Source: Lepidostoma basale
Lineage: Eukaryota; Arthropoda; Insecta; Trichoptera; Lepidostomatidae
Direction of reading: 5' to 3'
NCBI GenBank assembly: GCA_022606425.2
Contig: JAHDVF020000460.1
Coordinates: 124,001-188,000 of the forward strand
Length of the DNA: 64,000 nucleotides
In this document: positions 53,833-63,605 of the stretch, in pieces
How the letters are laid out: the number at the start of each line of letters is the position of its first letter
Numbering within the stretch: position 1 is the first letter of the stretch
Translations under genes and position numbers: made by a program
The notes under the pieces: model-generated
Seen by the model: the letters and a program-made list of their open reading frames with translations, nothing else
Database searches by the model: none
What the model was told of the DNA's origin: nothing

Positions 53833-54538
53833 AGAGGTTATGTACCCAAAATCCCAACAACAAAAAGCAAAAAACAAATTTAAAAATACAAAAATATTGG
53901 TTCATATATTTTTTAAATATGCCATTATGTATAATTTTTAAAACATAACGTTAATGATTGATTAAATCAATTATTAGTGTTTATTAAATAACTATATAGT
54001 ATTTAAACCCGTGATTGGTAAAACCGTTTTATATATTGAAATAAAATACGGGTAATATTTTTCAAACGAGAAGTGATTGAATTGAATCAAGAATAAAAAT
54101 TCTTAATTTAAAATGAATATTTTAGATATCAAAGTTGAATATTTGAATGTCACAAACTGTAGCCAGTAAATCCAAAGGGTAAAAAACACTCTACAGTAAT
54201 ACAGCTGCAGTGGTGATGGTAATTTTATGTGGTTTGGATTCGAAGTGGAGCGTTTTTAAGCAATAAAGTTATTAAGTTAAGTTTATGGGCCCCATGTGCA
54301 AAATATAAAGTATCTTTGATGGCTTGTAATATTATTATCGCTGTAATAATATTGGGAAGGTATTACATTCCATTATTCACGTGTCGTTTTCATTGTAGCC
54401 AAGTACTCGACCGGCAATTTTTAAGCAGTTACTTATTACTTTACTTAAATTTTGCCTGCATAAAAAATCTATACGGTCAAAATGAATTTAAAGTACGCGC
54501 AACATATGTATTTTGTCTTTGTATTTATTTTGGATAAA
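53833..54538. other. region without recognised features
   Basis: A 102-codon frame at 54229-54537 is hydrophobic and Cys-containing but lacks a recognised family, start context or repeat match; not called. Confidence 0.4.
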
Positions 54539-54570
54539 CTTAAGGCGTTAACACTCTGTAATTCCATAAT

Positions 54571-54790
54571 GACGAATTTTTATGAATTAAAACACTGTTT
54601 TTTCCACTTTTGAGTTTATTTTTCTCGACATGTTTCGAAGGCTTACACCTTCATCATCGGAAGAACGATATAAACTCCTTAATCATCGGGAGAACGATAT
54701 AAATGATGATAGTAGAATATGTAGAATATGTGCCTTCGAATATGTAGAGAAAAGTAAACTCAAAAATGGAAAAAACAGTGTTTTAATTCA
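54571..54790. repeat. family A foldback, array unit 1
   Basis: Minus motif at 54627-54660: CCGATGA, T, stem GAAGG/CCTTC, GAAACATGTC. UUCUU upstream pairs with GAGAA downstream (one G-U). The plus partner (54703-54744) is decayed. Arms begin TGAATTAAAACACTG. Confidence 0.8.
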
Positions 54791-54832
54791 TAAAATTTAG
54801 CTTTGTATTTGTTTTCTTTTAAATCTCTCTAT

Positions 54833-55097
54833 ACGACGACCTTCGTGGCCGAGTGGTAAGTAGTTTGCCTGCCCCAAAGGTCCCGGGTTCGATTCCAGGC
54901 GATTAAAGTGTGATTGTCACCAGATTATCGTTAAATATACACCAGATCCTTTCATCTGTTGCATAATTCACGTGACAATAAATTATCGATTAATTAGCTA
55001 CCTATCACATGTCATGAGAATCAATATAATAGCTATACCCTTTACATCGATTTGGCTCCCGTTGTAATGATGTAAAGAGCGATTCAACAAAATAATA
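54833..55097 (+). mobile_element. SINE-1, array unit 1
   Basis: CGACGACCTTCGTGGCCGAG start, A box TGGCCGAGTGG (54846-54856), B box GGTTCGATTCC (54887-54897), body to TGATGTAAAGAGCGATTC. Complete ends. Confidence 0.85.
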
Positions 55098-55102
55098 AGA
55101 AT

Positions 55103-55322
55103 AACGATTTTTCATGAATTAAAACACTGTTTTTTCCACTTTTGAGTTTATTTTTCTCGACATGTTTCGAAGGCTTACACCTTCATCATCGGAAGAACGA
55201 TATAAACTCCTTAATCATCGGGGGAACGATATAAATGATGATAGTAGAATATGTAGAATATGTGCCTTCGAATATGTAGAGAAAAGTAAACTCAAAAATG
55301 GAAAAAACAGTGTTTTAATTCA
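55103..55322. repeat. family A foldback, array unit 2
   Basis: Same as unit 1; minus motif at 55159-55192. Confidence 0.8.
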
Positions 55323-55364
55323 TAAAATTTGGCTTTGTATTTGTTTTCTTTTAAATCTCTCTAT

Positions 55365-55629
55365 ACGACGACCTTCGTGGCCGAGTGGTAAGTAGTTTGC
55401 CTGCCCCAAAGGTCCCGGGTTCGATTCCAGGCGATTAAAGTGTGATTGTCACCAGATTATCGTTAAATATACACCAGATCCTTTCATCTGGTGCATAATT
55501 TACGTGACAATAAATTATCGATTAATTAGCTACCTATCACATGTCATGAGAATCAATATAATAGCTATACCCTTTACATCGATTTGGCTCCCGCTGTAAT
55601 GATGTAAAGAGCGATTCAACAAAATACTA
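55365..55629 (+). mobile_element. SINE-1, array unit 2
   Basis: A near-identical copy of the unit 1 SINE; changes include CATCTGTTG to CATCTGGTG and CCCGTTG to CCCGCTG. Confidence 0.85.
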
Positions 55630-55634
55630 AGAAT

Positions 55635-55825
55635 AACGATTATTCATGAATTAAAACACAGTTTTTTCCACTTTTGAGTTTATTTTTCTCGACATGTTTT
55701 GAAGGGTTACACTTTTATCATTTTTTATGTCACTCTCCCGATGATGAAGGTGTAAGCCTTCGAAACATGTCGAGAAAAATAAACTCAAAAGTGGAAAAAG
55801 CAGGGTTTTAATTCATCATAAATCA
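55635..55825. repeat. family A foldback, array unit 3 (different allele of arms)
   Basis: The plus motif at 55738-55771 is well preserved (CCGATGA, T, GAAGG/CCTTC, GAAACATGTC; UCUC/GAGA stem I), whereas the minus motif at 55691-55720 is decayed. In units 1 and 2 the minus copy is the better one. Confidence 0.8.
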
Positions 55826-55987
55826 TCATTATTGAATTCCACATTACTAACGCCTTAAATTTATCTAATAAAAAAAATAATTATTATTATTATATTAGTT
55901 GATGGTTGCAGTTTTCATTTGCTTAAGCTCCATTATATAATTAATGTATAATGAAAGCGTGAATGCTTTTTCTGTTTATATTGATTT

Positions 55988-56428
55988 ATTTATATAAAAG
56001 CGGTGGCGAAGTGGTTTCTGCATGGTTATGTAAGTTATTTAACCAGTGCTTGGAGGAGGGATATACGCCGCTAGACTGGAGGAGAGCAGTAATTATGCCC
56101 CTGTACAAAGGAAAAAGATCGCGTATGGAATGTGGAAACCACAGAGCTAGTCTTTTGAGTGTCGTTGGTAAAGTCTATGGCAGAATTTAAATAGAAAGAG
56201 AAAGAAAATTGACGAGTGACAAAGTTTAGGATGTGTAAGGTGCCTTTATGAATGGCAAAGGATGTATGTCGGCCATGTGAGGAGTCAGAGAAATCGATGC
56301 GCGTGCATGACACAATGTATGAATGTTGAGGAATCGAGAGAAATATGTCAAAAAAGAAAAGTGTGGCAGTCCATTATTTCTGCCTACCCCTTCGGGGAGA
56401 CGGCGTGATGGTTAGTTAGTTAGTTAGT
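55988..56428 (+). mobile_element. LINE-A relic: RT finger region fused to 3' end
   Basis: SGGEVVSAWLCKLFNQCLEE, DWRRAVIMPLYKGKRSR, ECGNHRASLLSVVGKVYGRI correspond to RT motifs 1-2. After a stop and about 60 bp the sequence jumps to GHVRSQRNRCACMTQCMNV and the (TTAG)n tail. About 2 kb of coding sequence, including the palm, is deleted. Confidence 0.85.
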
Positions 56429-57102
56429 TTAAAAATACATAAACTGAGTTTATGTATTTATTAACAATATTGTTTCAATATTTTTGCATATATAAAAAAT
56501 CAATGAAAAACTGAAAAAGGAATCACACTTTCACTAAACATTAATTAACCCTCTATACACCGTTCAAATATATTTCGTCTTAAATACAAAATAAGTTGAT
56601 TATCCTACACAATGATTGTTGTTAGTAGAAGCACACAATATTTGATAATTTTAAGTCATTCTGAATACATCTATTATATAATAAAGTAACAGGGCTCTCC
56701 TTGTATCGGGTCTCTTAAGGTGGTAATGATTATTATTTAATCACAATACGTAGTATATTTTGAAAGTTATAATTACGATTATGCACAAGGTAAAAAAACT
56801 ATTTTAAATATTACAAAAAAAATATTATTTTATATTATATAATATTAAATGATTGACGATACGAATTTTATTACATAAATCGATTGGAATTTCAATGCAA
56901 AGCTTAGCCTTTCGGAAACGGTACGTGAGCCTACAGTTAGCAGTTTTTGCACTAAATTTACTAAATGTAACTTTAAAAGCGAATATTCATTATATTTCCA
57001 ATGAATTCACTGAGAATTTTTGATAATTTCGATTGAAAACAATTAATTTGTAATTGTGTTTTTATTTGCAATATGCTTATCACTTTCATATAAGATTTAA
57101 AA
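56429..57102. other. region without recognised features
   Basis: AT-rich; nothing was identified. Confidence 0.4.
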
Positions 57103-57250
57103 AAAACTAACTAACTAACTAACCATCCCACCGTCTCATCGAAGGGGTAGGCAGCAAGAGTGCACTACCACACATTCATACATCGTGTCATGCATGTGCG
57201 TCGATTTCTCTGACTCCTCACGTGGCCAACAATCAATATTTGATCTGATC
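57103..57250 (-). mobile_element. LINE-A relic, deleted 3' fragment
   Basis: Clean TTAG tail (AACTAACTAACTAACC on plus), then a deletion between the VW codons and the MNV region, ending at the NVGHVRSQRNRR part. Confidence 0.75.
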
Positions 57251-57830
57251 TGCGACACCGATTATTAAAATTTTTAATCAATTTTCATTGGTCTCCATGC
57301 AAAAAAAGATTGAGAAACACTGCTCTAAACCACCACCTGGTGTTCTAATACGTTTAATAACATATTTGTAGTTATATTCCAATTAAAAACGAACTTTGAT
57401 AACGCGTGTCTATATTACGAGTGCGCAAATACTAAAATACGTACCTACACTGTCATTCACACTCATCAGGTACAGTTGAACCGAGTACCGCATATGTACA
57501 GGGCATGTGCCGCATTCATACTTAATCACTCTCCGAGGAGATCAGAAGTGCGTGATAGTAAAACATGGCATTAAGCCTTCAATGTTGCGTTATCCGCTGG
57601 CAACTAGGAAGTGTGCGGCTACCAGGGCAGCAGAATTATGTGAAAGGGAACAAAGAACCACACTTAGTGATATCTTCTCGATGCGTCAAACAATACGCAA
57701 TAATAACATGATATTCTCCTGGTAATTTGAGGTTACAGTTAATTTATTTAAAACATGTACAAAGTGCATAATACTTTGTATGAGCATGTCAGTATTTTTT
57801 TGATCCATACAGAAATTAATCATGAAACAA
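57251..57830. other. region without recognised features
   Basis: 57480-57720 is GC-richer with a 72-codon plus frame (RYPLATRKCAATRAAELCER) of no recognised family. Confidence 0.35.
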
Positions 57831-57834
57831 ATTT

Positions 57835-58072
57835 TACGATTTATACTCGTATATTAACTACCTGGCGACGGGCTGGCCATATCTGTCAGAGAACCGACGG
57901 CCGATGGGAGAGACGGGTTCTAGAGTGGAGACCGCGTATAGGATTCTGCAGAGTTGGACGTCCCCCTGCCCGCTGGACCGACGATCTGAAGAGGATTGCT
58001 GGACATGGATGGATGGGAGCGGCAATGGATAGGGGCAGTTACGTGGTTTGGGAGAGGCCTACGTTTAGATGA
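57835..58072 (+). mobile_element. LINE-F relic, C-terminal domain
   Basis: WRRAGHICQRTDGRWERRVL, EWRPRIGFCRVGRPPARWTD, DLKRIAGHGWMGAAMDRG and WERPTF, stop, then a GATGATGATGA tail. Open and GC-rich for its setting. Confidence 0.85.
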
Positions 58073-58079
58073 TGATGAT

Positions 58080-58260
58080 GAACTCACTAACTAACCATCA
58101 CACCTTCTATCAAAAGGGTTAGACAAAAATAATAGATTGCCACACTTATCTTTCCTAAAATAAGTTTTTCGGTTCCTCAACATTTATACAATTTTATTTG
58201 AACGTGCCACGTTTTCCTCGGTCTTCCTTTATATCTAGTTCCATTTGTAAATGTACGATG
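58080..58260 (-). mobile_element. LINE-A relic, decayed 3' fragment
   Basis: Tail remnant ACTCACTAACTAACC on plus, then a degraded VNGT...RGRPRKTW order. It lies tail to tail with LINE-F. Confidence 0.65.
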
Positions 58261-58321
58261 TATCGTCAACAAATCTATATCTAGTTCCATTTGTAAATGT
58301 ACGATGTATCGTCAACAAATG
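58230..58321 (+). repeat. 46-bp tandem duplication
   Basis: TATATCTAGTTCCATTTGTA and the next 26 bp occur twice without a gap (58230-58275, 58276-58321). Confidence 0.9.
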
Positions 58322-58489
58322 CTTTTTTCTGATTAATATATATTCATTTAAAAAATAAAATAAAATAAATCATGACCCCGAAAAAACCGTTTTTTATAAT
58401 ATCATAAAATTTTCATTAAGGGTATATTTTCTTATTTTAAATACTTGATATTTTGATATAAAAACATATTACATCAAATATTTTAAAAT

Positions 58490-58760
58490 TCTTATTGAAC
58501 GCTAAGGCATTAACACTGTGGAATTCCATAGAAATATACTTAGGAAATAAAAAATAACGTTTTTTAATCTACTATTTATTAAAAAAACACGACATATTTC
58601 GGAGGATACCTCCATCTATGTATTTATATTTATTATATTTTTATATCATATTATATTATAACACCTGAGGAGGTATCCTCCGAAACATGTCGTGTTTTTA
58701 ATATTTTGTTAATAATTTAGCAAAGTTATTTTTAATTACCTAAATATTCTAAGTATTTAT
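58490..58760. repeat. family C foldback, compact copy
   Basis: The outer module GAACGCTAAGGCATTAACAC is followed by TACTTAGGAAAT, as at 3076. Motifs: minus 58591-58617, plus 58675-58691 (CTGAGGAGG...CCTCC, GAAACATGTC, with the T and two bases lost). AACAC upstream and GUGUU downstream pair as stem I. The inner spacer is only about 60 bp, compared with about 460 bp in the 3-kb copy. Confidence 0.8.
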
Positions 58761-59380
58761 TTTTCCTGCTAATCATTCTAAGGTCGTTACATATTCCACG
58801 ATCCAACAATATTTACTATGTCTATATGTCTATGTATTAAAGGTGATATCTTGTCTAGACAAGATATCATTTTTAATGTGTATGTCATGTTTTGCGGAAT
58901 GGAAGAAGCTCAGTGAATTTACATTATTGCGCTGGTCATATAGAGTTTAAAAAAATAGTGGAACTCGTAGTAATTAATTTGAAATTTGGTGCTGACTTTA
59001 TAGACGAAACGACGTAATAATGTCTCAATTTAAAGCGAAGTCAAAATCTAACTGTACATCTTTTTGATGTTCTCTAGTTCTTTACACACATCGCTGGAAG
59101 TCTGAGAGGTTACCGGGGAAGAGGAAGAGATTAAGAACTAGTCCGATTATTATTTGTGACAGCCGTCTTCCGGGCCGCAAGCTGCCGAGAGATTTAGAGA
59201 GGAATTACCAGATACTTTAATATAACAATTGGATTCTATTTTTCTATTAAACGGAAGAGATCTCAACATGCAAAACCAACCTGCTTATGTTACCTGGTGA
59301 TACCAGTAGAAAGAGAGCAATAAATATGATCAACATGATCACTTTGAAGATCTTTTTTTTCATAAATTTACAAAATTAAT
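58761..59380. other. region without recognised features
   Basis: ATCTTGTCTAGACAAGATATC at 58847-58867 is a short perfect palindrome. A GC-richer patch lies at 59090-59210. Nothing else was seen. Confidence 0.4.
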
Positions 59381-59382
59381 TA

Positions 59383-59550
59383 ATGAAAACATTAGTTTTC
59401 TATTATAATTTATGGGAATGATATTTTTCGCCTCTCTACATCTTTATCAAATACGTGTTTGATTCTCTTCACATTTGATAATGTCCTAGCTTATGAAACA
59501 TATCATTCCCATAAAATATTATGAAACTTCTAAAAAACAGACGTTTCATA
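59383..59550. repeat. family B foldback
   Basis: Arms with TTATGGGAATGATAT and inverse. Motifs: plus 59475-59504 (TTGATAA, T, GTCCTAGCTTAT, GAAACATATC) and minus 59420-59450 (TTGATAA, A, GATGTAGAGAGGC, GAAAAATATC). Confidence 0.75.
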
Positions 59551-59609
59551 AATTTTAAATGGATACTTATTGTTTTTTTAATAATGACGTAAAATATCAA
59601 ATATGATAA

Positions 59610-59772
59610 TTAAAAATTGATAATCTTCCGTTTTCTAGATGTAATAATATATTTTATAGAAATTTCTCCTTAGTAAGGCATCAGTTAATGATGCTTGAGA
59701 ACGTAGCAAGGCGAAACTTGTTTTTCCCATAACATATAATCAAAGCTCTAGAAAACAGAAGATTTCAATCGT
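59610..59772. repeat. family B/I-related foldback
   Basis: ATTGATAATCTTCCGTTTTC and its near-inverse frame a plus motif at 59684-59721 (TTAATGA, T, GCTTGAGAACGTAGC, GCGAAACTTG). Confidence 0.65.
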
Positions 59773-60086
59773 ATTAATTCTTTATTGTAGAGTTTTATCA
59801 CTTATAAAAACAATAATTAATTTAAAGGTTGAAGTTAGACACTTTATACCAAAAAAAACTTACTTTACTAAGTAAGTACCTACTTGGATTTTTGGTTTTT
59901 ATGACATGCAGAACGAAATTAAAATACATACTTTGTTTGATTTTTTTTTTATTATTTTATTGAAAGTAAGGGCGTTAATACTGTGGATTTCCATCGTAAA
60001 CATTTTGGGAAATGAAAAACAACGCTTTTATGTTACCTTTTTACTTTAATAAATATTTTGATAAAATAAAAATATTAAACATGACA

Positions 60087-60510
60087 ATGTTTCGGAGATC
60101 TCTTAGACGAATGTGTAGATACTCTGTGTATGATAAAGTGTCGAATGAAAATATAAGAAGTGAATGCGGTGCGAATGATGGTGTCATGAACAAAATAATG
60201 AAAGGATCATTAAGATGGTTTGGACATATGGAAAGAATGAATGAAGAAAGAATGGTAAAAAAATTATATATTAATGAAGTAAATGGAACCAGAAATAGAG
60301 GAAGACCGAGGAAAACGTGGCACGATCAAATAAATCAAATATTGAATGTCGGCCATGTGAGGAGTCAGATAAATCGACGCGCGTGCATGACACGATGTAT
60401 GAATGTTGAGGAAGCGAGAGAAATATATCGGGAAAGAAAAGTGTGGCAGTCCATTCTTTCTGCCTACCCTTTCGAGGAGACGGCGTGATGGTTAGTTAGT
60501 TAGTTAGTTA
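60087..60510 (+). mobile_element. LINE-A relic, best open C-terminus
   Basis: About 133 LINE codons without stops: RRSLRRMCRYSVYDKVSNE, CGANDGVMNKIMKGSLRWFG, HMERMNEERMVKK, GRPRKTWHDQINQILNVGHV, RRACMTRCMNVEEAREIYRE, VWQSILSAYPFEETA, stop and (TTAG)4. The 5' truncation lies at CGGAGATCTC next to a family-C-like flank (GGGCGTTAATACTGTGG at 59969). Confidence 0.9.
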
Positions 60511-61160
60511 ATGTTTTGGAGATGACCAGTTATACATAAACACCTGAGGATGAATGTCACTTGTCGTGTTTAATATTTTTTGTTGTAAAAAGATATTATA
60601 ATAAAATAAACTACGTTCTTTTTCAATTCCAACGTTTTTTATTTATTTATTTAGTGCCTATTTTACTTCAACCATTCAATTATTTATCTTCTTGCATCAA
60701 TAAACTTTCGGACGTACGCGATTCACTAAGAACAAGAGCTATGCTGTAACTCACACAACAACAATTTGCATTTTAACGACAGCTCAAGCTGAGAAGGCAA
60801 TCTGGATAATACCCATTTGCAGCGTAAACAGGAATATGCCATTTACTCCACATATTTACGGCACAATGACCTAATAAACTAACAGGAAGTAACGGGACAC
60901 GTACAAACGAAATGCGCTTATTTCGTTTGATGGCTTAAGATCAGTAAAGGATTATTTACGTACACTTTATTTGCCGCTCAATTTTGAATTCGTATGAGAC
61001 ATTAATAAATCGTTATTCTACTAACAATACCATAAATTTTAAGTAATATTGATTTGATGCATACCTATCAAAATATCAGTGTTGTGCATTCGACTAAATA
61101 AATAATTTGTGATTTATATAAATAAAAACGTCTTCTATAGATGTTTTTACATTATATTTA
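60511..61160. other. unique region with a GC-richer block
   Basis: 60740-60960 contains TTTGCAGCGTAAACAGG (forkhead-like core TAAACA), ACAGGAAGTAACGG (ETS-like) and AACGAAATGCGCTTATTTCG (partly palindromic), unrepeated in the window. Confidence 0.35.
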
Positions 61161-61164
61161 CGGC

Positions 61165-61830
61165 CGTTCACAAAGGAGTTCTGGTCCCATCCCTAATGTA
61201 TGGAAGCAAAGCATGGAACTGCGAAGAAGGATGAAAAACGACCTTCGTGGCAGAGTGGTTAAGAGCTCTGACTTCCATGCCGAAGGTCCTGGGTTCGATT
61301 CCCGGCGATGGCAGTGTGGTTGTCACACTGTCTTTGGTCTGGTATAGAATTCACGTGACAATAAAATAGCTAAAAAATAAAAATTGTATACAGTCATTGG
61401 GTCCAAACGACTTGTTATGTACATGTACGTATGTGTGGTAGAACGATATACGAAAGAATCTCAAATGCTGATATAAGAAAGGTATGTAGAGCGAAAGAAG
61501 GTATTATGAACAAAATTATGAAAGGATCTCTGCGATGGTTCGGACATATGGAACGCATGGATGGAGAAAGAAAGGTTAAGAAAGTATACGTTAATGGTGT
61601 AAATGGAGTACGGAGTCGAGGCAGACCGAGGAAAACATGGTATGACCAAATTAATCAAATTTTAATGGTTGGTCATGTTAGAAGTCGGAGGAGTCGAGGT
61701 GCGTGTATGACTCGTTATATGAATGTTGAGGAATCTAGAGAGGTTTGCCAGGATAGAGTAGTGTGGCGGTTCATTCTCTCTGTCTACCCCTGCTGGGAAA
61801 CAGCGTGGCGGTTTGTTTGTTTGTTTGTAA
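61165..61830 (+). mobile_element. LINE-B relic interrupted by SINE-1
   Basis: SQRSSGPIPNVWKQSMEL-like 5' part in a shifted frame, SINE insertion, then MCGRTIYERISNADIRKVCR, FGHMERMDGERKVKK, RGRPRKTWYDQINQILMVGH, VVWRFILSVYPCWETAW and a (GTTT)n tail. About 40 bp of LINE was lost at the SINE junction. It is open for about 125 codons after the SINE. Confidence 0.9.
61238..61420 (+). mobile_element. SINE-1 nested in LINE-B
   Basis: ACGACCTTCGTGGCAGAGTG start, A box TGGCAGAGTGG (61248-61258), B box GGTTCGATTCC (61292-61302). The ATCACATGTCATGAG segment is deleted, and ATAAAATAGCT joins directly to TGTATACAGTCATTGGG. Confidence 0.85.
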
Positions 61831-62084
61831 CAATAAATCGTAATTTTATCCAGTTAAAAACTAGATGCGTAATAATCAATTACGTTTTAAAGTAACAATT
61901 TTATTGATTTATCAATTGGTAAACGAAAAACACATATGTTCTATGGAATATATAATGCTTCAAAAAAAATATTTTGCGAATTTCGCAAAAAGTCTTATTT
62001 ACCACTTGCAGCCAACTGAAAAAATGAAAATATAAGTAGGTTCAAGTGTTGACATTATTAGCTATGAAGACTATTATTTAATTA

Positions 62085-62595
62085 AGAAGTAAGGTCACAG
62101 GTAGATAAGGCTGCAGCGGTTGCAGGCTGCCTGAAAGATGTCATATGGAGAAACAAGGACATGAGAACTGACAGCAAGGTACGCATTTATAAGACCTGTG
62201 TACGACCAATCCTCACATATGGCATTGAATCGAGGGCAGACACTGTCAAGACAAAGAGCATGCTCAGGACAACCGAGATGAAAACACTACGCGCTATAGC
62301 TGGCAAGACCCTACGTGATCGAGTTAGGAATACAGCAATCCGAGAAATCTGCGAGGTCGAAGATGTGGTCAGATGGGGACGTCAAAGACGGCGATACTGG
62401 CATCAACATGTAGAAAGAATGAGCTCAAATAGGATACTATACATATCTCTCCATGGTACGCTAAGCGGACAACGCCGATCAGGAAGACCCCCGAAATGGT
62501 GGAGAGAAAGCTGGAGTTTAGCGTCTCAAAAGGACCCGCCTGAAATAACAGACTCCTGAGTCTACCAAAAGTGAAGAAAAAGAGGAAGACTATTA
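62085..62595 (+). mobile_element. LINE-C relic, 132 open codons
   Basis: VDKAAAVAGCLKDVIWRN, MRTDSKVRIYKTCVRPILTY, SRADTVKTKSMLRTTEMKTL, AIAGKTLRDRVRNTAIREIC, EVEDVVRWGRQRRRYWHQHV, RRSGRPPKWWRESW, stop at TCCTGA, then a GAAGAAAAAGAGGAAG tail. The most intact LINE-C in the window; the first codons upstream of 62161 are also in frame. Confidence 0.92.
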
Positions 62596-63394
62596 TTCTA
62601 TACCACCTAAACATAAAAAATGCATCGATTTCATGGATGCATTTTTTTCTGTTTCCGTTATTTTTAAGAAAAACGCTGTTTTTTTTAATAATGTATCAGT
62701 TCAGTTCAACAGTAATTTAATTTATAAAATAAATGAGATGTATAAATAAACAAAGTTAATGACTTGGGTTAAATGGTTTTACTGATTAAAGTAGCCTTTG
62801 TATGTTTCAACAGGGGTTATACATTATCGAGAAGTTACTTCGCATTAAATAAATGCACAAACGGAATTAAACACTTTTCGATGTTTTTGAAATAACGGTA
62901 AATGTTTAAAATAAAGAAATGAGAATTCTCCCAAATATTTATCGTAGATTGTTTATTTTTATTTTTCTCAGATCCATGCGGATATTGGCGATTCAAAGAA
63001 CTACTTAACACCCAGAAAATAGTAGGTCTAAATCTGATATAAAAGCCTATAATCGTGTTCTATACTTCAACAATTCCCTCCATGAATAGAAGCGAAAGAT
63101 AGAAGCATATGTCGAAACGGCTTTACCATAAAAAATAGTTTTGTATGTTGTATCATGATATATTTATATTATTAAGAAATTCGGTATTTGCATTACTCTG
63201 TATATATTCGATGTGCAGCACTCGTCTATATAAATAGATCATAGATTCCCAACTTTTTATGAACCATCGCCCCTTTACAATAAAAAAAATCCAACCTCCC
63301 ATCTCCCGTAAAAATAATCAAATATGAAATACATGGGAACCAACAAGAAACAATACAAATATTTTATAGAATTTGTTATTTTTGGATACAAATA
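62596..63394. other. region without recognised features
   Basis: Nothing was identified. Confidence 0.4.
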
Positions 63395-63605
63395 CTTGTA
63401 GACAAATACTGGGTTTTTACCCATTACGGGTTAATCATGTTTTAATGATTAATTGTATTTCAATAGAGACGAAGATGTAAATTATTTGGAAATAGAATAT
63501 GGTAGTTGAGGCGTTTACAGGACTTATGACCTGTCATTGGTTGGGTTAAACGATCACTTTATGTTAACAACATTCCCCATTTCGCCCTTCTTACGACACC
63601 ACATA
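63395..63605 (+). repeat. dispersed repeat with the empty MITE-1 site
   Basis: GTAGACAAATACTGGGTT matches 3807, and the inverse of 63440-63605 matches the two halves around MITE-1 at 3975-4545. The stretch AGAATATGGTAGTTG near 63528 is the uninterrupted target. Confidence 0.75.

Larger units (their letters stand above)
54540..55862 (+). repeat. 532-bp tandem array: family A foldback plus SINE-1
   Basis: Units 54571-55102 and 55103-55634 differ at only a handful of positions. A third partial unit holds just a foldback (55635-55862). Each unit is a family A foldback followed by a SINE-1 copy. The outer module is present once on each side: GGCGTTAACACTCTGTAATT at 54544, and inverted at about 55830-55853 (ACTAACGCC). 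Confidence 0.9.

Noticed and set aside
54229..54537. 102-codon plus-strand open frame with Cys and aromatic residues
   Set aside because: No recognised domain, no promoter or splice context, and composition typical of random AT-rich DNA with a hydrophobic bias.
54540..55862. CRISPR-like array
   Set aside because: The repeats are 532-bp units in eukaryotic DNA and contain a SINE; there is no short-repeat and spacer structure.
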